41,110 bases of DNA from NCBI GenBank assembly GCA_001552515.1, contig BCRI01000060.1:1-41110 (forward strand), read 5' to 3'. Source of the DNA: Sphaerimonospora mesophila NBRC 14179 = JCM 3151 (GTDB taxonomy: Bacteria; Actinomycetota; Actinomycetes; Streptosporangiales; Streptosporangiaceae). Made by a program: the position numbers and the translations under genes. Positions 34,832-41,110 of this stretch are shown here, piece after piece. The notes beneath the pieces were generated by a model. It searched no databases and was not told the DNA's origin. It saw only the letters and a list, made by a program, of their open reading frames with translations. Within the stretch, counting starts at the first letter, position 1; each line of letters starts with the position of its first letter.

Positions 34832-36043
34832 ATGCGTGACGCTGTGATCTGTGAACCCGTACGGACGCCGATCGGCCGCTACGGCGGGGCGCTGCGGGCG
34901 CTGCCCGCGGCCGAGCTCGGTGCGCAGGCGCTGCGCGGCCTGCTCGCCCGCACGGGCATCGCCCCGGAGGTGATCGACGACGTCGTCCTCGGGCACTGCT
35001 ATCCGACGAGCGAGGCCCCGGCCATCGGCCGGGTGGTGGCCCTCGACGCGGGCCTGCCGGTCACCGTGCCCGGCCTCACCGTCGACCGGCGCTGCGGCTC
35101 GGGGCTCCAGGCCGTCCTGTACGCCGCCCGGCAGGTCGGCGTGGGCGACGCGGAACTCGTGATCGCCGGTGGGGTGGAGAGCATGAGCAACGCCGCCCAT
35201 TTCTCCCGCGACATCCGCTGGGGCGCCGGCCAGGGCGAGGTCCGATTCCACGACAGCCTGGAGCGCGGCCGGGTCACCGCGGGCGGCCGCCGCCACCCCG
35301 TCCCCGGGGGCATGCTGGAGACCGCGGAGAACCTCCGCCGCGAGTACGGGATCCCGCGCGAGGAGCAGGACGCCCTCGCGGTCCTGTCCCACTCGCGTGC
35401 CGTGGCGGCGCAGCGCGACGGCAGGGCGGCGGAGGAGATCCTGCCGGTGACCGTACCGGTCAAGGGCGGCGAGGTGATCGTCGACACCGACGAGCATCCG
35501 CGGCCGGACACCACCATGGAGGCGCTCGCCCGCCTCCGTCCCATCCGGGCGGCGGTCGACCCCGAGTCCACGGTGACCGCGGGCAACGCGAGCGGCCAGA
35601 ACGACGCGGCCGCCCTGTGCGTCGTGACCACGGCGGAGCGTGCCGAGGCACTCGGGCTGCGGCCGCTGGTGCGGCTGGTGTCGTCGGGCGTCGCGGCCGT
35701 CGAGCCGCACCGGATGGGCATCGGCCCGGTCCCGGCCACGCGGATCGCCCTGGAGCGCGCGGGCATCACGATGTCCGACGTCGACGTCATCGAGCTGAAC
35801 GAGGCCTTCGCGGCACAGGCGATCGCGGTGATGCGCGAGTGGGGCTTCGGCGACAAGGACCTGGAGCGCGTCAACCTCCGCGGGTCCGGGATCTCGCTCG
35901 GCCATCCGGTCGGCGCCACCGGGACCCGCATGGTCGGCGCACTCGCCCGCGAGCTCGCGCGCCGCGAGCAGCGGTTCGGCCTGGCCACGCTGTGCGTCGG
36001 CGGCGGCCAGGGGATCGCCGCGGTCTTCGAGCGGATCGGCTGA
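34832..36043 (+). CDS. Thiolase (acetyl-CoA acyltransferase)
   Basis: This 403-aa thiolase cleaves 3-ketoacyl-CoA with CoA and so ends a beta-oxidation round. It opens with RTPIGRYGGALRALPAAELG. The nucleophile is Cys88 in DRRCGSGLQAV, and the remaining catalytic segments are NEAFAAQ, GHPVGATGTRM and LCVGGGQG with His and the second Cys. No pieces are missing. An AGGAG ribosome site precedes ATG 34832. It sits between an ACAD and an LLM oxidoreductase in the same operon. Confidence 0.95.
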   Translation: MRDAVICEPVRTPIGRYGGALRALPAAELGAQALRGLLARTGIAPEVIDDVVLGHCYPTSEAPAIGRVVALDAGLPVTVPGLTVDRRCGSGLQAVLYAARQVGVGDAELVIAGGVESMSNAAHFSRDIRWGAGQGEVRFHDSLERGRVTAGGRRHPVPGGMLETAENLRREYGIPREEQDALAVLSHSRAVAAQRDGRAAEEILPVTVPVKGGEVIVDTDEHPRPDTTMEALARLRPIRAAVDPESTVTAGNASGQNDAAALCVVTTAERAEALGLRPLVRLVSSGVAAVEPHRMGIGPVPATRIALERAGITMSDVDVIELNEAFAAQAIAVMREWGFGDKDLERVNLRGSGISLGHPVGATGTRMVGALARELARREQRFGLATLCVGGGQGIAAVFERIG

Positions 36044-36049
36044 GCCGCG

Positions 36050-37084
36050 GTGGGCGAACTCAAGCTGGGACTCGCGCTGGGCTACTGGGGGGCCGGGCCG
36101 CCGCCGGGGCTCGCCGACCTGGTGACGACGGCCGAGCGCCTGGGATACGACTCGATGTGGGCGGCCGAGGCGTACGGCTCGGACGCGCTCACGCCACTCG
36201 CCTGGCTGGGCTGCCGGACGCGGCGGATGCGGCTCGGCACGTCCATCATCCAGATGTCGGCGCGGACCCCGGTGGCCACGGCGATGGCCGCGATGACGCT
36301 CGACCATCTGTCGGGGGGCAGGTTCGTGCTCGGGCTCGGCGCCTCAGGCCCCCAGGTCGTGGAGGGATGGTACGGCCAGCCGTACCCGAGGCCGCTCGCC
36401 CGCACCCGGGAGTACGTCGCGATCCTGCGCAGGGCGATGGCGCGCGAGCGGGTGGAGTTCGAGGGCGAGCACTACCGCCTGCCCTATCGTGGCGGCAGCG
36501 GGCTGGGCAAACCGCTCCGCTCCACCATCCATCCGCTGCGCGACGACCTCCCGATCCTGCTGGCCGCAGAGGGCCCGAAGAACGTGGCGCTCGCGGCGGA
36601 GATCGCCGACGGCTGGCTGGCGATGTTCTACTCGCCCTACGACGACGCGTACTATCGCACGGCCCTCGCCGAGGGGTTCGCCCGGAGAGGGGAGGGCGGC
36701 GGCCCGGAGACGTTCGAGGTGACGTGCCGGGTGAACGTCGAGTTCGACGACGACGTCGAGGCGGCGGCCGACCGGGTCCGGCCGATGCTCGCGCTCTACG
36801 TCGGCGGCATGGGGGCCAGGGGAGCCAACTTCCACTACGAGGCGTTCGCCCGGATGGGCTTCGAGGCGGAGTGCGCCCGGGTCCAGGAGCTCTACCTGGC
36901 CGGCCGCAAGGCGGAGGCCGCGGCCGCGATCCCGCTGGCGATGGTGGAGAAGGTCGCGCTGGTGGGGCCACGCGCCAAGATCGCCGAAGAGCTCGACGCC
37001 TGGCGGTCGTCACTCGTCACGACGATGCTGGTCTCCGGGGACGCGGCGAGCCTCGCCGCCATCGCCGAGCTGGTGAAGGGCTGA
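36050..37084 (+). CDS. LLM-class, F420-dependent oxidoreductase (Rv3520c-like)
   Basis: This 344-aa luciferase-like TIM-barrel protein probably uses coenzyme F420. LGYWGAGPPPGLADLVTTAE, YDSMWAAEAYGSDALTPLAWLG, MRLGTSIIQMSARTP, LDHLSGGRFVLGLGASGPQV and VEGWYGQPYPRPLARTREY resemble mycobacterial Rv3520c, a gene within the cholesterol-catabolism region. The start is GTG 36050, 6 nt after the thiolase stop and without a clear ribosome site, so coupling is likely. The substrate is unknown; reduction of an enone or alkene intermediate is one possibility. A strong hairpin follows. Confidence 0.88.
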   Translation: MGELKLGLALGYWGAGPPPGLADLVTTAERLGYDSMWAAEAYGSDALTPLAWLGCRTRRMRLGTSIIQMSARTPVATAMAAMTLDHLSGGRFVLGLGASGPQVVEGWYGQPYPRPLARTREYVAILRRAMARERVEFEGEHYRLPYRGGSGLGKPLRSTIHPLRDDLPILLAAEGPKNVALAAEIADGWLAMFYSPYDDAYYRTALAEGFARRGEGGGPETFEVTCRVNVEFDDDVEAAADRVRPMLALYVGGMGARGANFHYEAFARMGFEAECARVQELYLAGRKAEAAAAIPLAMVEKVALVGPRAKIAEELDAWRSSLVTTMLVSGDAASLAAIAELVKG

Positions 37085-37196
37085 GCGTACGGCCGACCAC
37101 CCCGCCGGTCGGTCGTATCCCGCCCGCCGCGTCCGTGAGTTGAGGAAGCCCCCGGTCGGCGGCGGTCGCTGCGCCGGGAGGAGGCTCCGGTCCGCT

Positions 37197-37223
37197 GCCG
37201 GGCCCCGCCGAGCGGGGCCCGGC
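37197..37223. terminator. Bidirectional hairpin between convergent genes
   Basis: A perfect 12-bp GC stem (37197-37208 with 37212-37223) with a 3-nt loop lies in the 189-nt gap between the LLM gene and the converging Gfo/Idh gene. I see no other signal in this gap. Confidence 0.75.
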
Positions 37224-37273
37224 GTGCGGTCCTCGCTCCCTCCCGCTCCGCTCCCTGCATTCTGGTCGGCGAT

Positions 37274-38212
37274 TCAATCGGCCCAGGACGCCTTGGCTCT
37301 GGCGTCCGCGAGAAGCTCGGCGCACGCGAGCCCGTCGGCGAACGTGGGCAGGCCCGCGGCGTCTCCCGTCACGACGGCGTCCCTGACCAGGGCGCACCAG
37401 GTGCGTACGGCGGTCATGAACGTCTCCGGGCCCCACTCGGCGTCGATCGCGTCCGGCGGCAGCGTCGCGCCGTCCAGGCGCAGGCCGCCGTCGGCGCGCA
37501 GCTCGAAGGTCGCCTCCGTGCCCGAGATCACCACACGCGGTGCGACCAGCCGGGCGTCCGCGCCGGCGCTGACGACGGTGAAGCGGGCGCCGCGCTCCGT
37601 GATGCCGGCGAGCGCGCACCCGGTCTCGGTGAGGCCGGAACGGGTGCCGCCGAAGAAGGCGGCCGACGCGATCTCGGGCCGACCGGCCCAGAGCCTGATC
37701 GCGTCGAGCGTGTGCGAGACCGAGGCGCCCAGCCATCCGCCGCCGGCGGCACGGTCCGACTGCCATCCCCGGGGGCGGACGCGCCAGTTGGGCCGGCTCT
37801 CGTGCCAGTCGATCGCCTCGACCGTGCCGATGGTCCCGGCGTCGATGAGCGAGGTGACCAGTCGCCGCCAGGGTTCGTAACGCAGCTCGAAGTTGAGCAG
37901 GCACAGCGCGTCGGCGGCGGCGCCGAGCCCGGCCATCCGCCTCGCGGCCTCGAGGTCGGCGCCGAACGGCTTGTCGCACAATACGTGGCGGCCGTGCTCC
38001 AGCGCCGCGACGACGTCCGCCTCGTGGGCGGCCGGCGCGGAGTGGACGCTGATGAGATCGACGTCGTCGCGCCGGCAGAGCTCTGCGACGGCGGCCCGGT
38101 CGCGGGGCGAGACGACCCCGACCACCTCGACGTCGTCGGTGCCCGCGAACGCCGGGGCCATCACGTTGGCGCCGAAGCCGCCGCCGATGACGCCCACACG
38201 CACGGCGGTCAT
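37274..38212 (-). CDS. Gfo/Idh/MocA-family oxidoreductase
   Basis: This 312-aa NAD(P)-dependent dehydrogenase has an N-terminal Rossmann motif GVIGGGFGANV, the family's EKP-type motif as CDKPF, and a C-terminal alpha/beta domain with GGGWLGASVSHTLDAIRLW containing the conserved His. Such enzymes oxidise or reduce sugars, inositols or other cyclic polyols and also ring ketones. The ATG at 38212 has no ribosome site and overlaps the stop of a 19-codon upstream frame (ATGA), so it seems translated by coupling. It lies downstream of operator F, so it is likely part of the catabolic regulon. Substrate not predictable. Confidence 0.88.
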   Translation of the reverse strand: MTAVRVGVIGGGFGANVMAPAFAGTDDVEVVGVVSPRDRAAVAELCRRDDVDLISVHSAPAAHEADVVAALEHGRHVLCDKPFGADLEAARRMAGLGAAADALCLLNFELRYEPWRRLVTSLIDAGTIGTVEAIDWHESRPNWRVRPRGWQSDRAAGGGWLGASVSHTLDAIRLWAGRPEIASAAFFGGTRSGLTETGCALAGITERGARFTVVSAGADARLVAPRVVISGTEATFELRADGGLRLDGATLPPDAIDAEWGPETFMTAVRTWCALVRDAVVTGDAAGLPTFADGLACAELLADARAKASWAD

Positions 38213-38268
38213 CGGACCACGACCAGGTCGACCGGCACGTTCGGCCGCGGATCAGCGGGGAAGGTCAT
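38209..38268 (-). CDS. Possible 19-codon leader ORF coupled to the Gfo/Idh gene
   Basis: A short frame MTFPADPRPNVPVDLVVVR starts at ATG 38268 right after a strong GAGGTGGG ribosome site and ends in TGA overlapping the next ATG. The following gene lacks its own site. It may be a leader that delivers ribosomes, a small protein, or the remnant of a longer gene. I do not recognise the peptide. Confidence 0.35.
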   Translation of the reverse strand: MTFPADPRPNVPVDLVVVR

Positions 38269-38308
38269 GCCCACCTCTGCACAGGGCGCCGTAGACATCA
38301 AGTTTTGT

Positions 38309-38328
38309 CTCATCATTGATATGATAGC
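38309..38328 (-). promoter_or_regulatory. Regulon operator site F (Gfo/Idh promoter)
   Basis: The minus strand reads GCTATCATATCAATGATGAG; its core ATCAT-ATCA-ATGAT is a near-perfect inverted repeat. It lies about 40 nt upstream of the leader ORF and between the BVMO stop and the Gfo/Idh gene. Confidence 0.7.
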
Positions 38329-38351
38329 AACAAGGTTGGGCGGCCGGGCGG

Positions 38352-39932
38352 TCAGGAGAACGCGAAACCCGCGTAGCCGTCCGCGGCGACCTCGGCGCAC
38401 TTTCGCGCGTGCCGGTCGAATCCGCCGGGATATGGGATGAACACCCGGCTCCCGTCGTCCTCGTTGACGTGGACCATGTAGTTCGGGGTCCGGTAGCGCA
38501 GCATCGGGGCGGCCATCTCGGCGACGTGCGCCGTCCACTCCCGCTGCGCCTCCCGCGTCGGCTCGACCCGGGTGTGCCCGTGCCGGGCCATGTGCGCGAT
38601 CAGGTCGCCGATGAAGTCGGCCTGCTGCACGCTCGTGGGGAAGAAGTTCGCCAGCACCGACGGCGAGCCGGGCCCGTTGACGATGAACAGGTTGGGCAGC
38701 CCGCGCACCTGCAGCCCGAGGTAGGTCTGCGGCCCGCGGGCCCAGAGGTCGGCGAGCCCGACGCCCTCCGCGTTGCGGATGCCGGCCCTGTAGAGCGAAC
38801 CGGTGAAGGGCTCGAACCCGGTCGCGAACACCACCAGGTCGCACTCGTAGTGCCCGGACCCGGTCCGGATGCCGGTCTCGGTGAACCGCTCGATCGGGTC
38901 CGTACGGATGTCGACCAGCGTGACGTTGTCGCGGTTGAACGTCCGGTAGTAGCCGGTGTCCACGCAGAGCCGGCGGGTGCCGATCGGATACGCCGTGGGC
39001 ATGAGCTTCTCGGCCGTGCCGGGATCGGCGACGATCTCACGGATCTTGGCCCGGACGAACTCGGCCACCATCTCGTTGGCGGACAGGTCGGTGCCCTGGT
39101 CGGTGAAGACCGTGCCCATGGCGTGTCCGCCGTACGCCCAGCGCCGCTCCATCAGGGCGGTCCGCTCCTCCGCGCTGAACGAGGCCGCCGGCCCGGCGCC
39201 GAGCGGCAGATCGGTGCCGCCGGGATGCTGGAGGCACCGCTGCGCCAGCTCCTCGACCTGGGCGACGTGCGCGTTGTGGCGCTCCGGGTCCGCCGGGCCG
39301 TTCTGCGCGGGCACGGAGTAGTTCGCCGTCCGCTGGAACACATAGAGGTGGCCGGCGCGGGGCGCCAGCATGGGGATCACTTGGACGCCGGTCGCGCTCG
39401 TGCCGATGACGCCGACCCGTCTCCCGTCGATCTCCACCGGTTCGTCCGGCCACTGCGCGGTCAGCACGGTCTCGCCCCGGAACTCGTCGAGCCCGGGGAA
39501 GTCCGGCACCCGCGCGGCGGAGAGCGGGCCGGTGGCCATGACGAGGAACCGGCCCTGCAGCGTGAGCCCGGTGTCGGTGGTCACGGTGTAGCGGTCGGCC
39601 GCCGGGTCGAAGGTGGCGCCGGTGACCCAGGTGTCGAAGTGGAAGCGGCGTTTGACGTCCCACCGCTCGGCGGCGAAGTCGAGGTACGCGAGCAGCTCGG
39701 GCTGTGACGGATAGCGCTCGGCCCATGTCCACTCGCGATAGAGCTCGGGATCGAAGTAGGAGTAGTAGATCCCCTCGAGATCCACCCGCGCGCCCGGATA
39801 GCGGTTGTGGTACCAGACGCCGCCGACGCCGGAAGCGCCCTCGACCCCCACGACCGACAGGCCCTGCCGGGCGAACCGGTGCACCGCGTAGATACCGCCG
39901 ATTCCGGCGCCGACCACGATGACGTCATGCAT
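38352..39932 (-). CDS. Baeyer-Villiger-type flavin monooxygenase
   Basis: This 526-aa class B monooxygenase has FAD motif GAGIGG (8-13), the BVMO long motif GGVWYHNRYPGARVD (37-51), second nucleotide motif GTSATG (middle Gly replaced by Ser) and YPIGTRRLCVDTGYYRTFNRDNV. The fingerprint FRGETVLTAQWP (151-162) has Leu157 in place of the usual His. It would insert oxygen beside a ketone to make an ester or lactone, using NADPH and O2; a related hydroxylating role cannot be excluded. ATG 39932 has no ribosome site, and TAGAAT lies 11 nt upstream, so a very short or absent leader is likely. It is divergent from an SDR gene across operator G. Confidence 0.87.
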   Translation of the reverse strand: MHDVIVVGAGIGGIYAVHRFARQGLSVVGVEGASGVGGVWYHNRYPGARVDLEGIYYSYFDPELYREWTWAERYPSQPELLAYLDFAAERWDVKRRFHFDTWVTGATFDPAADRYTVTTDTGLTLQGRFLVMATGPLSAARVPDFPGLDEFRGETVLTAQWPDEPVEIDGRRVGVIGTSATGVQVIPMLAPRAGHLYVFQRTANYSVPAQNGPADPERHNAHVAQVEELAQRCLQHPGGTDLPLGAGPAASFSAEERTALMERRWAYGGHAMGTVFTDQGTDLSANEMVAEFVRAKIREIVADPGTAEKLMPTAYPIGTRRLCVDTGYYRTFNRDNVTLVDIRTDPIERFTETGIRTGSGHYECDLVVFATGFEPFTGSLYRAGIRNAEGVGLADLWARGPQTYLGLQVRGLPNLFIVNGPGSPSVLANFFPTSVQQADFIGDLIAHMARHGHTRVEPTREAQREWTAHVAEMAAPMLRYRTPNYMVHVNEDDGSRVFIPYPGGFDRHARKCAEVAADGYAGFAFS

Positions 39933-39940
39933 ATTGCCTG

Positions 39941-39960
39941 TCTATTCTATTATTGCTATG
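39941..39960 (+). promoter_or_regulatory. Regulon operator site G (divergent BVMO/SDR promoter)
   Basis: TCTATTCTATTATTGCTATG is the weakest match of the seven but has the same AT-rich form and a position between two divergent catabolic genes. On the minus strand it includes TAGAAT, a likely -10 of the BVMO gene. Confidence 0.6.
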
Positions 39961-39992
39961 TTTACAACCTCACGACGAAGTGAGGAGTGACC

Positions 39993-40904
39993 ATGGAGGC
40001 GGCGAGCGGACTCACGGGCCACGCGATCGTGGTCACCGGCGCCGGCCGCGGTGTGGGGGCCGCCGCCGCGGCCGAGTTGGCGCGGCTGGGGGCGCATGTC
40101 GTGGTCAACGACATCGACGAAGTGGCCGCCCGGCGGACGGCCGCCGGCATCGAGGCCGGGGGCGGCCGGGCCGTCGCGCAACCGGGCGACGTCTCCGTAC
40201 GGGCCGACGCCGCGGCCCTGGTGGCGCGGTGCGTCGACGAGTTCGGCCGGATCGACGGCCTGTTCAACAACGCCGCGCTCATGGCGATCGGCGACTTCGT
40301 CGAGTACGACGACCGGCTGCTGCGCCGCCTCCTCGACGTCAACGTCGTCGGTGTCGCCAACTGCGCGGCCGAGGCCGTCGGGCCGATGCTCCGGCAGGGT
40401 TCCGGCGCCATACTCAACGTGACCTCCGGCGCCCACCTGGGTCTGCCGCACATGAGCCTCTACGCCGCCACGAAGGGCGCGGTCGCCTCGCTGACCTACG
40501 CCTGGGCCGCCGAGACCGCCGGCACCGGTGTCCGGGTCAACGCGCTGTCGCCGCTCTCCCTCGGTCACATGACCCGGATGACCGACGACTACCTCATCGC
40601 CAAGGGGCACGCCGACGCGCCGTTCGCCGCGCCGTCGCCCGAGAGCAACGGTCCCGTCGTCGCCTACCTGCTGTCGGACCGGGCCGGGGACGTGCACGGC
40701 CAGGTGGTGCGCATCTCCGGGACCGGGCTCTCGCTGATGACCCACCCCGCGATCATGACGCCGGTCCTCGACCGTCCGGTATGGACCTACGACGACGTGG
40801 ACCGGGCCTTTCGCGAGATCCTTTCCGCGCGGCAGGCGCCGGTCGGCATCGCGTACGGCGAGCCCGCGACCGCCGCCCCCGCTCCGGTCGTCCCGTTCGA
40901 CTGA
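39993..40904 (+). CDS. SDR-family oxidoreductase
   Basis: This 303-aa short-chain dehydrogenase has the cofactor motif TGAGRGVG (15-22), VNDID after the second strand (acidic residue, NAD-type), FNNAA at 91-95 in place of NNAG, NVTSGAH with the catalytic Ser, and Tyr157/Lys161 in YAATK. The C-terminal ~50 residues extend beyond the usual ~250-aa SDR. The start is ATG 39993 after GAGGAG; a GTG two codons earlier overlaps that site. It is divergent from the second BVMO and followed by an esterase, repeating the SDR/BVMO/hydrolase set found as a fusion at 30081-33430. Likely role: oxidising an alcohol to the ketone the BVMO uses. Confidence 0.9.
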   Translation: MEAASGLTGHAIVVTGAGRGVGAAAAAELARLGAHVVVNDIDEVAARRTAAGIEAGGGRAVAQPGDVSVRADAAALVARCVDEFGRIDGLFNNAALMAIGDFVEYDDRLLRRLLDVNVVGVANCAAEAVGPMLRQGSGAILNVTSGAHLGLPHMSLYAATKGAVASLTYAWAAETAGTGVRVNALSPLSLGHMTRMTDDYLIAKGHADAPFAAPSPESNGPVVAYLLSDRAGDVHGQVVRISGTGLSLMTHPAIMTPVLDRPVWTYDDVDRAFREILSARQAPVGIAYGEPATAAPAPVVPFD

Positions 40905-40931
40905 AGAACCTGATTCAGCCCGGAGGGCAAC

Positions 40932-41110
40932 GTGCCGCTCTTCCTCGATCCGGAGCTCGCCTCCTACGCGCACGCTCTGCCGACCACCGACATCGCCGAT
41001 CCGGTCGCCGCCCGCGCCCGCCTCGCCGCCCTGCGCGCCGGCCGGCCGCAGTTCGCGGTCCCGGGCGACCTCGTCCGCTCGCGTGCCGAGCCGGCCGGTG
41101 TCCCGGCGCT
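40932..41110 (+). CDS. Alpha/beta-hydrolase (HSL-type) N-terminus, cut by window end
   Basis: A frame begins at GTG 40932, 4 nt after GGAGGG, and runs off the window after 59 codons. The peptide opens PLFLDPELASYAHALPTT and continues with a DPVAARARLAALRAG helix, the usual lead-in of HSL-type alpha/beta-hydrolases; no catalytic residue is inside the window. It lies 27 nt after the SDR gene and would complete a second BVMO/SDR/esterase set. Family call rests on the N-terminus and context only. Confidence 0.6.
   Translation, partial: MPLFLDPELASYAHALPTTDIADPVAARARLAALRAGRPQFAVPGDLVRSRAEPAGVPA

Overview
The window is about 41 kb of very GC-rich DNA. It has dense operons, many ATGA/GTGA start-stop overlaps, GTG and TTG starts, an F420-type oxidoreductase, LacI and GntR regulators, and many acyl-CoA enzymes. 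This points to a filamentous actinomycete, perhaps Streptosporangiales; no rRNA or other marker fixes the genus. I see no tRNA, rRNA, CRISPR array or intact transposase.

Region 1 (1-7.9 kb) is a carbohydrate locus. It has two sugar ABC permeases (the first cut by the window edge), a lipoprotein solute-binding protein, a LacI regulator and a GH36 alpha-galactosidase. A secreted beta-trefoil-lectin/glycosidase converges on it across a strong hairpin. A perfect 14-bp palindrome of LacI-operator type lies upstream of the secreted enzyme. Region 2 (8.1-13.3 kb) has a GntR/UTRA regulator and a divergent pair that resembles mesaconyl-CoA hydratase (Mch) and mesaconyl-CoA C1-C4 CoA transferase (Mct) of the 3-hydroxypropionate bicycle. 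An acyl-CoA dehydrogenase and a broken amidohydrolase follow.

Region 3 (13.3-41.1 kb) is a large catabolic island. A leftward operon encodes a FAS1-like dehydratase, CoA transferase, small acyl-CoA dehydrogenase (ACAD), crotonase, SDR and MaoC. A divergent rightward operon encodes a crotonase, large ACAD and two more crotonases, followed by an SsuABC/TauABC-like transporter. Next come an acyl-CoA ligase (leftward), then rightward a PaaG-like crotonase, a FadD3-like ligase, an HSL-type esterase and a natural fusion of a Baeyer-Villiger-type monooxygenase (BVMO) with an SDR. These are followed by an ACAD, thiolase and F420/LLM oxidoreductase, then a Gfo/Idh oxidoreductase. A second BVMO divergent from a second SDR and the start of a second esterase end the window.

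Read together, the island suggests this scheme: alcohol to ketone (SDR), ketone to ester or lactone (BVMO), ester hydrolysis (esterase), CoA activation (ligases or CoA transferases), then beta-oxidation-like shortening (ACADs, crotonases, MaoC, SDR, thiolase). The substrate is unknown; a cyclic or terpenoid/steroid-like ketone or alcohol would fit. The most striking regulatory feature is one AT-rich 20-bp imperfect palindrome (approx. CTATCWTNTNNAATGMTTG) found seven times, only at promoters of Region 3 units. It looks like the operator of one undescribed regulon whose regulator is not encoded here. At one site the operator contains a TATAAT and abuts the start codon, which implies a leaderless transcript.
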